Assembly: GCA_030407315.1 (NCBI GenBank)
Contig: JALQPE010000237.1
Location: 62,001-126,000, forward strand
Reading direction: 5' to 3'
DNA length: 64,000 bases
Source: Asparagopsis taxiformis
Lineage: Eukaryota; Rhodophyta; Florideophyceae; Bonnemaisoniales; Bonnemaisoniaceae
The translations under genes and the position numbers were made by a program. Below the pieces are notes generated by a model. It did not search any database. It was not told the DNA's origin and saw nothing but the letters and a program-made list of their open reading frames with translations. Of the stretch, positions 26,901 through 35,959 are shown one piece after another. Every line of letters starts with the position of its first letter. Position 1 is the first letter of the stretch.

Positions 26901-28879
26901 TCAATTTGGTATGCCTTCAGCGTACCGTGCACCATAATTGATGGCTGTCGCACTTCTTCCTGCACGACATGAGTCACAGTGTAATACAAATCTCTCCGTC
27001 GCCGCATTGCACTAATTGGAACCTGGCCAGCTTCGTTCAGTTCCTCTGAAAAAGTATTATGTGCTGAAGATGCTGGGTCAGCAGAATCCTGTTCTCTCGC
27101 CTTTTCCACCTGTGCCCCAATTTGCATGAGATAGTTGTCCGTTTGGCGTACAAGCTGAAGCAAGCGCTCATTCTTCGTGGTTTGCAACAAGTCGAAATAA
27201 GCCTTTTCATCATTGCTTCGCAGTAATCGTAGACGCTCAATACGCTCTTGCTTTCGACGCTTCTCCTCTGCTCTTGCCTTTTCCAGAAAGTACCGCTCAA
27301 AGCCCTTGCTTACTCTAGCGCGGCAATTCCGACTATGGATGACAAACTGCTGGAAACCCTCATAGTGGGCGAGAAGATTACTATGAAAGTTGCTCCGCCG
27401 TGCGGCTTTCTGCGAATCCATTCGCGATTTGTCAAATTGAGCCATGCGAAGACTATCTTGGGAAACGACATGCATTGGTCTTGGAGGTATTTCTGATACA
27501 CCATCAAACGGAGTAATTCTAGGATAACCATCCGTGTAAGAGTAAATTGGAGGGTCTCGTCGTCGGAAAAGCCTAGAAAGATTATCAGATGGGACATAGC
27601 CGTCTTCTTGGATAGTCAAAGAACATATCTTCTTAAATTCTGCACACACACGATACCGTGCGACCCGCTGCAAGTCGATTAGTGAAAGCTGTTTAGCCTC
27701 GATAATGGCTTTGCGTCGTGTTTGTTCAGACATGCCCAACGGCATAGCAGCCAATTCTGCTTGTCTTCGCTTCAGCAATCGGTACAAAATTCTTTCCCGC
27801 TCGGCGAGAACAGACCTTATCTTACTGGGATTATCCAGCTTATCATCTAGTGTCATGTACACGCTCTGTTGGGGATGCATGAACGCTTTCATGACATCCA
27901 CTGGGGTACCAACAGTATCATTCATGACACCCTTCTCCCTTGGATTAAGGTTTTTAACCGGGCGATGAGTTTGTGGTTGCAAATTTGGAGCGACGAACTG
28001 CTTTGCTACTGGAGGCTGAGCTGGCGACGTTAGCTCTTTTGTTTCATCCTGCAACATTTCTTGCGATTCCGGCGACGGTGATCGGGGCGGGGATGAAGGT
28101 ATGTTTTCATTATGTACAGGCGCAGGACTTGAATAGACGAGACGCCGTGCGCGTGGTAATGAAGGAGGTGCGAAAGTATTCATACCCGGCGTTCCGCTAA
28201 GATTGATCAATGGTGCGCCGTTATAAGGGGCGGTCAAATCGCCCAAGCGATCGGCAGGAATGTCTGGATTCACTTCACCGAGTAGACGACGCTTACGTAC
28301 GCTGGCGTGGCGCTGACCGGCACGCAACTTGTGCATCTTCGAGGCCATACTAGAAGAGCGATTCACAGCTTCTTGGTGGGCTCTATTGCCGAGAGCAGCA
28401 TCGTTTCTGACTAGGTTGAAAATGGCTTCTGTGGCCTTCTGCGAGGGTTTGGGGAGCAATTTGATGCGCTTTCGCATGTGAACATCTGGATGTGAGTTGA
28501 TGGCAGAACTGGAAGTGACCAGTTTCGGGGGACGACCGTTCAATGCGGCCACCTCTGCCATCGCGGCACCGGTGAGGGAGGACGCATTCTGCAGGCCCAT
28601 GATGGCAGCCATGCTAGCGGAAGCCACATCAAATTCGACGGCCATTGCGGTGGCATTGTTGTGATTGTGAACGACATCGTGCGGGGTCGGAACGAGAATG
28701 TGTCGGGCAGAATTGACGAGCTGAAGCAGAGACTGGCAGCGAGGGTCTTCGATAGGTGTACCAGCATCGAGCAATTGACGTAGGATACTTGCGGCACGAT
28801 GTACCATGAGACGCGGTACGCGCGTCGGGACGCCGGCTGCTACCGCGCCAATTTCAAGTGCGCGCAGCTGGTCGGCCAT
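23957..28879 (-). CDS. SNF2: SWI/SNF catalytic ATPase (Snf2/Brahma family)
   Basis: A 1640-residue chromatin-remodelling ATPase without introns. An HSA domain, which binds actin-related proteins, lies at about 480-550 (ARRSNFHSNLLAHYEGF). The helicase core follows: DEMGLGKTIQ at about 678, DEGHRMKN at about 780, LLLTGTPLQNNL, and in lobe 2 FSQMTAALDYLEDF, LSTRAGGLGLNLQ and DRAHRIGQ. A SnAC region follows at about 1210-1265 (LPEWVLRPDIDHKTAM). The combination of HSA, helicase and SnAC places it in the Snf2/BRM/BRG1 group rather than ISWI or CHD. I see no C-terminal bromodomain; instead the last 380 residues are a highly charged tail, acidic then Lys/Arg-rich, which may contact DNA. The start is the ATG at 28879. 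Confidence 0.95.
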   Translation of the reverse strand: MADQLRALEIGAVAAGVPTRVPRLMVHRAASILRQLLDAGTPIEDPRCQSLLQLVNSARHILVPTPHDVVHNHNNATAMAVEFDVASASMAAIMGLQNASSLTGAAMAEVAALNGRPPKLVTSSSAINSHPDVHMRKRIKLLPKPSQKATEAIFNLVRNDAALGNRAHQEAVNRSSSMASKMHKLRAGQRHASVRKRRLLGEVNPDIPADRLGDLTAPYNGAPLINLSGTPGMNTFAPPSLPRARRLVYSSPAPVHNENIPSSPPRSPSPESQEMLQDETKELTSPAQPPVAKQFVAPNLQPQTHRPVKNLNPREKGVMNDTVGTPVDVMKAFMHPQQSVYMTLDDKLDNPSKIRSVLAERERILYRLLKRRQAELAAMPLGMSEQTRRKAIIEAKQLSLIDLQRVARYRVCAEFKKICSLTIQEDGYVPSDNLSRLFRRRDPPIYSYTDGYPRITPFDGVSEIPPRPMHVVSQDSLRMAQFDKSRMDSQKAARRSNFHSNLLAHYEGFQQFVIHSRNCRARVSKGFERYFLEKARAEEKRRKQERIERLRLLRSNDEKAYFDLLQTTKNERLLQLVRQTDNYLMQIGAQVEKAREQDSADPASSAHNTFSEELNEAGQVPISAMRRRRDLYYTVTHVVQEEVRQPSIMVHGTLKAYQIEGLKWMVSLYNNNLNGILADEMGLGKTIQTISLITYLVETKKNPGPYLVIVPLSTMGNWVRELDLWAPSLVKVVYRGDKNTRKHIQQTMLAHGEFNVLLTTYEFTVKDQNVLSRISWQYIIIDEGHRMKNANCKLAMTLGVRYRSRNRLLLTGTPLQNNLTELWALLNFLLPTIFSSADTFETWFKQPFESTALGDSAELEEEETLLVINRLHQVLRPFLLRRLKTDVESQLPQKVEHVIRCDMSAWQRVLYRQVRSRIGLATGANNQSVRAYNNLLMQCKKICNHPYLFYDVDAILDLPPDHLIRASGKFFLLQHMLPKLRRHGHRTLIFSQMTAALDYLEDFLVAIGIRYMRLDGTTKADNRQELLNTFNAKDSPYFCFLLSTRAGGLGLNLQTADTVIIFDSDWNPMMDLQAQDRAHRIGQTKVVRVYRLISSGTVEVKILEQANRKLQVDAQVIQAGQFNNKSTEMDRHQMLKDILRQKNEDEDALGDVPDMEELNRLIARSEEEFKDFCKFDEESVENSSFKPLLSAESELPEWVLRPDIDHKTAMEKEKEVMLSHGRGRRQRKVTRDLDLLSEAKWLQVMEGDLTIEEAFAGREKKRLSNAAATKNGQQIDGEKGEERGSSADGESDKEAWPEDGDGEEMENENDVEGAGPQDVDVKEVSEEMSEAEAAVSKSPERYKALQRKKETGFIQIKSMKEQSLTTAHCAKMEGQRENDGNDQGGGRRQIGKGGEGKRKRKRTRKSMEGKKVELEGGDKIGAEETKMKTVSGAKEVKSTRNNDGRSIRIRIPSSVMKDSGRKRQRVEPGEDSKTEALASGRTKAGNESVKCKVRIRASTENVQGKRRSKAGKGGRTGKRGLSNTNEEWQKEEQANKKKGRSGKHKYDSIVNDILHGGSASSVSVDGLHATPKASPKDIKSEVRKSMRARRVTKKAGDGRKVEDLHDLGESEDIDEGGVDTGVMRDVSRPSVRVRLRVRKE

Positions 28880-29326
28880 TGTTGGTAGTTTAGAAAATCC
28901 AACGATTTTCGTTTGCGGGATTATTCGGCTTGTGCTCGTTTTGTTGACGCAAAATCTTCCAAGACTGTTCCCTTGCTATGCTCTCTTCCAGTCCTCAGTC
29001 TGCAATTCGATACGTCGTCTGCGCCGATTGACTGCCAACAAAAGCTGCTTCGTGATCCTAATCAAAGGTTTTCAGCTGCGTCGGCTGCCGCGGTGCCGAA
29101 CGCTCGCAACGACTTGTGCGCAACAAAATTCCCTCCATCACACAGGTCCATTCAAATTGAAATTTCAATTGGATTCTAAACATTTTAAACTATTTCACAC
29201 TTTATAGACACGTAGTGCACGTGGTAACGAATCACACGATTTAATGTACACTGTTGACAGAGCTAACACGTTACTTGCACTTAATCTCAAAGAGTCGATC
29301 GTTCAAACCAAACGAGGTCACCGCAA
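28880..29326. promoter_or_regulatory. Divergent promoter region of SNF2 and sulfotransferase
   Basis: About 450 bases between opposite start codons. An AT-rich stretch at 29150-29210 could contain the sulfotransferase core promoter, but I cannot name a specific element. Confidence 0.3.
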
Positions 29327-30274
29327 ATGTGCGACAAAGCTTACAACGTTTTCACTGAATATATCAATGAGGTAAACAAGGTGAACGCACAATGCACTGG
29401 AGTAGAAAGCTTGAAACCAAATGCTTCGGACATATTCATTACCACATTCGCCAAGTCCGGCACCACTCTCCTCCAGCAACTCGTGTATCAATTAAAGGTC
29501 ATAACAGGTAATGTACCAACAGATCCAACAGGCACAGATTTCGAAGACATTTCGCAAGTAATTCCCATGGTATCGGTCGCGCCGTTGACCGGCGTATACG
29601 AATCGATTCATCCGTACACACCACGTGCCTGGAAGGTTCATTCCTCCGAGAGATGCTTCCCATACGATCGCAGCGTTGGAAAGTGGATAAATTGCGTGCG
29701 AAACGGTCTTCAAGTCGCGCCGTCATATCTTGATTTTACGCTGGATTGGGCGATGAAGGAAAGAGTCGCAGATGAATTGCGCCCCGGAGTATTTTATCAT
29801 TCGCTCATGGCAGATTTCCTCGGACTCGAGCGGCAGAAAGACGGGACGTACAAGCGAAATGGTAACGCTCTTGGGAGATGGTTCGAACATGTTCGCGACT
29901 GGTTGAATTCAGACCGAGAGAATATATTATATTTGGTGTACGAGGAGATCATTGCTGACGTGGAGGGCACTGTGAGAAGAATTGCGAAATTTCTGGAGAT
30001 TGAGGTGACTGATGAGCAAGTACGAGAGGTTGCGCGACGCTGCGATAGGGAGAATATGGCAGGTAAGTTTAAAGCTATTTTGTTCTCAAGGGCTACCGGA
30101 TGGGATGTGCGTCTCGGTGATACTGCGAGGCCATTGCACACAGATGGGTTTAAGAATTTTGAGCTGCCGCAGGATTTTCGTGATATCTATAATGACATGT
30201 TTTTTGAAGCGTTTGGAGTACGGGAGTATTCCGACTTGATTCGTTTAATTCACAAGCGATCGGGTGAAGATTAG
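29327..30274 (+). CDS. Cytosolic-type sulfotransferase
   Basis: A 315-residue sulfotransferase using PAPS as sulfate donor. The 5'-phosphosulfate loop is TFAKSGTTLL at residues 40-49, and the catalytic histidine is probably H105 in PRAWKVHSSERCFP, matching the usual RxxKxH pattern. The 3'-phosphate region is around ALGRWFEHVRDWL and the NILYLVYEEIIADVEGTVRRIAKFL helix. The acceptor cannot be told from sequence; in red algae such enzymes could sulfate cell-wall galactans or small metabolites, though a soluble enzyme without signal peptide or membrane anchor argues for a small molecule. It is the last clearly conserved gene before the gene-poor block. Confidence 0.85.
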   Translation: MCDKAYNVFTEYINEVNKVNAQCTGVESLKPNASDIFITTFAKSGTTLLQQLVYQLKVITGNVPTDPTGTDFEDISQVIPMVSVAPLTGVYESIHPYTPRAWKVHSSERCFPYDRSVGKWINCVRNGLQVAPSYLDFTLDWAMKERVADELRPGVFYHSLMADFLGLERQKDGTYKRNGNALGRWFEHVRDWLNSDRENILYLVYEEIIADVEGTVRRIAKFLEIEVTDEQVREVARRCDRENMAGKFKAILFSRATGWDVRLGDTARPLHTDGFKNFELPQDFRDIYNDMFFEAFGVREYSDLIRLIHKRSGED

Positions 30275-31783
30275 GGTTCAGCTGTGATTTGTGAAGTTGG
30301 CTTCTAATACATCTAGACGATGCTTCAATCAGGAATAGCCCAGTTCGGTAATTTTAGGTTATATAACTCCCAACTCCTATTTGAATACACATGGGTTCAA
30401 GTGTGACAGTATATCTACCACCACTCTGCTTGCAGCAGACATCGTACTTGTTGTGAGGTTTAGTTTGTTTCTACAAGTTACGGGCCAAGAGCGCGATCAC
30501 TGCCTCTCAACAATCGACGTAAAGATTTCGCATTCGACTCCCGAAGAGCTCCTCCGGTTGATGAGAGGTCACCGCTAGGCCAAAGGGGGCGGTGCGGTAT
30601 TTGTACTGCCACCATATCTGCAGCAGATATCATACCCAGTGTGTGGTTTCATAGGTTTGTACACTAGCTTTCCCAATTTGGGTCTTGTTGCTGACTAAAC
30701 CTTGGCGTGATTCAGCACCTCTTACGCCAGCTTTGTAGTATCGACTAAGAATGAATAAGTGGGCGTATCTCCGGGATTGAAGGATCGGAGGCTCTAGAAC
30801 CAACAAACAACAACAGCAACGCAAACATCGACACGCTGCTACGACTATCCATAGCTCAGCTGTCCCGAGCTTATCATTCCACCTATTGCGCAACAGTCGA
30901 TCTGAGGTGTGAGGTGCAAAATGTAACGATGTCACTTTGTCTGTCGATAAGTGGAACAAATGGAAACGGCCCTCGCCCGTGATCAACAATTCAAATCAAT
31001 TGCATACAAGTGTCTTAGAATGGCAAAGTTCAGTTCTTCTGTCCACTGAAGTTTACAACTCGTTCTGTACCTCCAAATTCATTATATCCCACCTTCATGT
31101 ATAGATTGTCCGCAGGCTCTTGACATTTGTTGTACGATTATCATGCCTTCACATCATTGATATGATAACAGTTAAACTTCCAACACAAAACCTACAGTAG
31201 TACGGAACACCCGTTTTAACAATCATTGCTGCTCGGTAGGTTTAGTGGACAGCCGCCAGAGATGAAGGTGTAGAGAATCTTAATTCAGCGCAGCACGCAA
31301 TTGTGGACAGCAAATTATTACCTTCCTGATGCCATATGTCACTCCGCGATATCGCATGTGGCCTAGAAATGTCTGATAGATGAAGTACAGGAGATTTGTG
31401 GTTTACGAAAAAAGTGATCTGTAACGCATCGCTTTGCTGGAATATATTTTCAGTGTAGTCCCACCTCTGGTCTACACATGATGGAAAAGTTTATAGTAGT
31501 TGGAAAGCAGTCGTCAAGACTGCCTCGGGACTGTCCCGAACGGTCAACATTATCACGACTGTACAAAATATCTGCAGCAAATCATAATGCTTTTATTGGC
31601 TGAAAGCCAACAGGTATGAAGCAACAAAGCCTCAAGTTGCGTCAGATTCCAGCATTAAAAACTTGTACTTCATATATCTCATCATTCAAGAGCGTGACTG
31701 AGAATAAATTCTAAGTGTCACAGTTAATTTTTCACAGCACGTGAACAACTTACACCATGCTCCGTTGACTTTTGAGGCTAGCT
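30275..31783. other. Gene-poor stretch at the start of the accessory block
   Basis: About 1.5 kb of AT-richer sequence. No frame has a family signature. A loosely repeated motif resembling ATATCTGCAGCAGA occurs near 30420, 30610 and 31567, too diverged to define a repeat family. Confidence 0.45.
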
Positions 31784-33355
31784 TCAATCGTCATCTGGAA
31801 ATACATCTTGCCAGGTACTAGAATTTCGATTCCTTTCATCAACAACTCGGAGTGTTGACACACCACCACTGAAGACAACACCCACGGAAATTTTTCTATC
31901 TATGCTTCTGTTGGCTGATCCCCCTCCACCAGCTGTCTTGTTATACAACTCAAGCAAAGTGTCTCGACTTAGAATATCGTTCGTCATATTAAACGTTTTC
32001 TTGCTTTGGTTCTCCACAAGAGTTCCAATGACGCTGAACACAATGAGAAAAAGAATTGCGCTCAGCAGGAGAATAGTAGAACGCACAGAAATCAATGTCA
32101 CCCGCCTTCTATCAAAAGCTCTAAAGCTGCGCGTAGTGTGGCCCAAGTCTGAGAAGAAAAATACATTCCCAGTAAGTCTTCCCATCAGGTCACCAACAAA
32201 TCCTTCATCAGCTTTGAAAGTTGCATACGACGTCTCTGACAGCCATGCCATTGCCACATTTCTTCGTAGACTACTTTCTTGCCCTTTCCCAATCGGCGCG
32301 TCATGAAAACGAAGATTAACACTTTCCAATTGGTTTGAGTAGTCATCCACTATGAATCCATCCACAGCATCTCCGTTGGGAAGCGTATTGTTGCTTCTGC
32401 TGAAACGCCAGTTTCCGATACAGATATTTCTTGGACACGGAGATCCCCCGCCGGGGTAACTTGTTACGACAATATTCAGTCTCAATACGTCTCCATCTGG
32501 TCCTTCTGCAAACCCATAGAAAGACCATCCCACGTTATTTGAAAAATGTGCAAGTTTTGCTAACGTGGCGCATCCAGCAAACTCTCTCTTCCCGAGAAAT
32601 TCATCTTTCGTTCTCACCTTCACAGCAAACAAAGTACTCAGACCGTCTGTGGCCAGCACACGCACAACCTCCATACTATCAACCTCTGTTTTCTGTTTCT
32701 TCTCATTGTTTGGATTGAAGGACATGAGTGTAATTCTATCCCTGCCTTCTGCGCCATTAAGACATACGGTTTCTGTCTGAATTCCGTTTTTCCTGAGAAG
32801 AGCATAGTAAACTGTGCGTATTCCTTCCACATCTTCCACACAATCGGAGAAATAGCGTAGTTCCAATTCAGTATTTCTTCTCTTTGTGTACTTTCCCTTA
32901 TTGCGCTTTTCCTCAACGTCAAAAACAGGCAAACCAGACAATTCCCTCTCTGCTAATGGAATATGAGGGGTAACAGAGACAAACGAAACTGAACCATCAG
33001 TCTGATTCCAGGCCGATAGAGTCATTCTCGACGTTTCGGATCTTGTAATTATTCCCTCCGAGAGGTCATTCTCCCAGAGAGCAAAGATGAGGATGATATA
33101 TAGTTTCACGATAATTTTGGCACACTTGAAGAAGAAGATATACCTATCATTCGTGCGGACACCAGTGCTGAGGCCGAATTTGTTTAAGAATTGATTCTCC
33201 GGAGCGAGTTGAACGGTTGTGCCACGGTTCAGAAGCTTTCTCAGACGGGCACTGATTAGCTTATTTTTGACAAGCTCAAACAAAGGGTTGACGATGAGCT
33301 CAGTGGCGAAGAATACGACTATGAGCACAATTCCGAGGCGAACGCCAATCTCCAT
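31784..33355 (-). CDS. Membrane protein of unknown function, paralogue of the gene at 51659-53050
   Basis: A 523-residue protein from the ATG at 33355. One hydrophobic segment lies at the N-terminus (residues 4-25, LGIVLIVVFFATELIV), a second at about 75-95 (IIVKLYIILIFALW), then a large soluble domain of about 340 residues containing several Cys and N-glycosylation motifs. A last membrane helix at about 430-450 (TILLLSAILFLIVFSVIG) is followed by a tail with a GGGGS run and KISVGVVF. The layout suggests an extracytoplasmic domain held by flanking helices. I recognise no family. The tail aligns with the paralogue at 51659-53050 and with a decayed copy near 46 kb. The upstream in-frame TTG would add 27 residues. 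Confidence 0.7.
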   Translation of the reverse strand: MEIGVRLGIVLIVVFFATELIVNPLFELVKNKLISARLRKLLNRGTTVQLAPENQFLNKFGLSTGVRTNDRYIFFFKCAKIIVKLYIILIFALWENDLSEGIITRSETSRMTLSAWNQTDGSVSFVSVTPHIPLAERELSGLPVFDVEEKRNKGKYTKRRNTELELRYFSDCVEDVEGIRTVYYALLRKNGIQTETVCLNGAEGRDRITLMSFNPNNEKKQKTEVDSMEVVRVLATDGLSTLFAVKVRTKDEFLGKREFAGCATLAKLAHFSNNVGWSFYGFAEGPDGDVLRLNIVVTSYPGGGSPCPRNICIGNWRFSRSNNTLPNGDAVDGFIVDDYSNQLESVNLRFHDAPIGKGQESSLRRNVAMAWLSETSYATFKADEGFVGDLMGRLTGNVFFFSDLGHTTRSFRAFDRRRVTLISVRSTILLLSAILFLIVFSVIGTLVENQSKKTFNMTNDILSRDTLLELYNKTAGGGGSANRSIDRKISVGVVFSGGVSTLRVVDERNRNSSTWQDVFPDDD

Positions 33356-34626
33356 GACCTGAACTACGTGGGGTACCAATTCAGTTCTAACAGAAAAAGA
33401 GTCTTGCGAAGATGAAACGCTGTGGGGCGATAGCAACCTTCATGAGAAGGAATATAAAGGTAACGTTTTGGAAAATACATGAGGTACTAGATGAATGGTT
33501 TACGTACATTCAATAGACAAATAATCACCCCAACGATGTGAGTTCCCTTAGTGGACGAGGAGACAAAAATTGTTGAATTGCATGAATGCTGGATATCAAA
33601 CCAACTACTCCCAGCGCATTTATTAGTGTTGTATTCCCTCAAACAATTTGATGATAAAGGCTAGATGAAGTCACGCGAAGTGCCTTTGTTGGAAGTTTGA
33701 CAAGCCATAAAAGATGGAACAGCCAGCGGAGATCACAGTCATTCAACGGGGCCAAAGGCGATTATGCCGTTCCACTACTAGCGGAGGCGGTTTTATCCTC
33801 GATAGCAGTGGCAACCAGAAACGTTCTACTTAAAGCAGCAATATTTTCTACGTTGACTATGGAAAAAAGTGTCTTGTCAAGTCACGCATGACGTCTATGG
33901 TAAGACGATATGTTTCTGGAACGGCTGACTTCCTTTTCCAAATGCAACTACAGCATGGCACTATTTCGCAAGGGTAGTAAGCATGAACACTGCTTGGCAT
34001 TTGTAGTTATGTTGAACCCCAGTGTAAACAAGCCAAAGATAGAATCTGCAATCTGCTGTACGTTGCAAGGCTGGAAAACTACATATACGGAGCAGTTACA
34101 GAGCGAGATAAGTGTGTGACAGTCATGCCGTGTCATTTTCAGTGGCCGTCAGAAAAATTGCTATGATACAGCAGTGATGGTCTACAGATATCTCCGATGT
34201 TAGATGGATTTTAGTTTCTACCGACGTGGTCGCATCGTTTTCGCCAACCAACAGGATCCTGATCGCAGTAGATTTCAAGTTTCGAATTTCAGCACAAGGA
34301 TCTGATGCGCATGCAGAGTATCAACTCTAGCCAGAAATCTGCAACTGTATCTTTGTATGTTGAGCTTACATAAACGGAGCTATGGTAGATCTCGGCAAGC
34401 AAAGAGAATGCTCCAGCTCTAACGCACCAATATGATTTCTGACAACATGTCCCTACAATGCTAAATAGTGTATTCAAGTTAGTATTTGGACGTGTGGAAT
34501 GTAATATAACATACAGAAAAGCTTTGAATGGCATGAAAAAGATGAAGCAAGTAATCCATCTTAAAAATCGATTCATGTTCTCCACAAGCTCATTTTGAAC
34601 CCTTCTAGAGTGATGAAGACGCTGCA
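33356..34626. other. Gene-poor stretch
   Basis: About 1.3 kb, AT-rich, with only short frames (60-114 codons) lacking signatures. No tRNA, repeat or strong hairpin was found. Confidence 0.45.
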
Positions 34627-35058
34627 ATGACATCCAACGAGCTCGAGATGTCGTTCCGCAGGCGAGTACTCTTCCAAGTTGTATTTTCGTTACTTCTGAC
34701 TTGTTCTCTTATTGCGACACCGGTTCCTGAGAGGGTAGTTGCAGACGTAAAGCAGCCTGTGTCTGGTGGGCATGATGTCCTGCGGAATTCTGGCAAGCAG
34801 TTTTACTTTACCATTCTGCGGAGAGAACCCTGTCCACATAAACTGCATGAGGACAGAAGAGAAGCTGAGAAAGACTGTCTGAAAACAAACAATCGAGGTT
34901 GTCATGTGACGTCGTGTAATGCCACGCATAGCATTGCTGAGAATTGTGACACATGCGCCTTCACTATGCTTGATATTGATGGGCCATTCTGTTGTGCAAA
35001 GCGAGAAATCTCGGAGGGGGGTTACAGAGCAAAGGGTGTAACTAACAAGGCAGTCTAA
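34627..35058 (+). CDS. Small secreted cysteine-rich protein
   Basis: A 143-residue frame beginning with ATG, with a second ATG at 34648 that gives a better signal peptide: RRR followed by the hydrophobic core VLFQVVFSLLLTCSLIA. The mature part has about ten cysteines in the pattern PCP, DC, GC, SC, NC, TC and FCC, and an N-glycosylation motif (NATHS), as expected of a disulfide-bonded extracellular protein. I know no family with this spacing. It sits in the gene-poor block beside decayed frames, so lineage-specific origin is likely. Confidence 0.5.
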   Translation: MTSNELEMSFRRRVLFQVVFSLLLTCSLIATPVPERVVADVKQPVSGGHDVLRNSGKQFYFTILRREPCPHKLHEDRREAEKDCLKTNNRGCHVTSCNATHSIAENCDTCAFTMLDIDGPFCCAKREISEGGYRAKGVTNKAV

Positions 35059-35296
35059 CACCAAGATGAAGTGGTTTGTTTCTGGACGAAAACGCTCCTA
35101 ATGTTTCCATACGTTTTAGAAGGTCTGGCTGCAATCGAGCTGGACCCACACTATACCACTAGTTAGGAGTCCCTTAATGAATTTAGAGACGTTCTGGTGT
35201 TGCAAGAACGTGTGGAGGATATGCCACTGAGCGCAGTGCCATTGCTCCTGCGAGATATTGGTTTCGAATCCAAGTTTGCACACTAATACTGAGTAA

Positions 35297-35890
35297 TTAA
35301 AATCGAGGGAAAGTAATTAATTTCCCCGAGCAGTCCTGCACGGATGTGCTTTGCGAGGTCGAGCCTCTTTCTTCGTAGACGACGTCATCCTTGCCATCCT
35401 CGACAAACATCCAGATTGGTACAAATATATCTCCATAATGGATGCAAAATTTTGCAGCAGCAAGTCTCCAAAGCGATGCGACATTATCCACTTCACCGTC
35501 CCTTGCAGCTTCCTTTCTGACACTTTCATCGCCAGAAATCCAAGCGACAACAATGGGCGACTCTAATTTGCTTTCATCCAATCGCTCCGCACCAGCTTTT
35601 GCGAGGACGGCGTTCTTGAAAAGGTAGACGACCGTGCCACCCAATGGAGAGCGTCACGCTTGTTGGTTTTGTTGGCACAAATTTCAGACCAGGCATGCAT
35701 GAAGTCGAGCGGTTACTCATTTCACCTGGGCTTTGAGTTTAGAGCCGTATTCGACGACTGCTTCGTCTGGCAAATTAGACGTAATCCTAATGGTCCTTTT
35801 CGACAAGGGCAAGCGCCTCGAGAAGAACCTTCGGTCAACGCAGCCAGAAATTGATGACGAAGCATGTTTTTACTTTCGGTGGACTACACA
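35297..35890 (-). pseudogene. Decayed gene of unknown family
   Basis: The downstream part (35644-35297) is a 115-codon frame with coding character (LGGTVVYLFKNAVLAKAG, then SPIVVAWISGDESVRKEA) but no ATG; an in-frame TGA lies immediately upstream. Further upstream, coding-like pieces continue in a different frame (RITSNLPDEAVVEYGSKL and neighbours) interrupted by stops. The pattern is that of a gene broken by at least one frameshift and nonsense changes. The family is not recognisable to me. Confidence 0.45.
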
Positions 35891-35959
35891 TGAATGGATA
35901 TTAGGCTTGTCTTTTCTGAATAGCTATGCATGAAATGCAACCAAGACTGCAGCTGGTTG

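Noticed and set aside
35255..35285. GGTTTCGAATCC as a tRNA T-arm
   Set aside because: There is one base too many for a T-loop and no matching acceptor or D-arm upstream.
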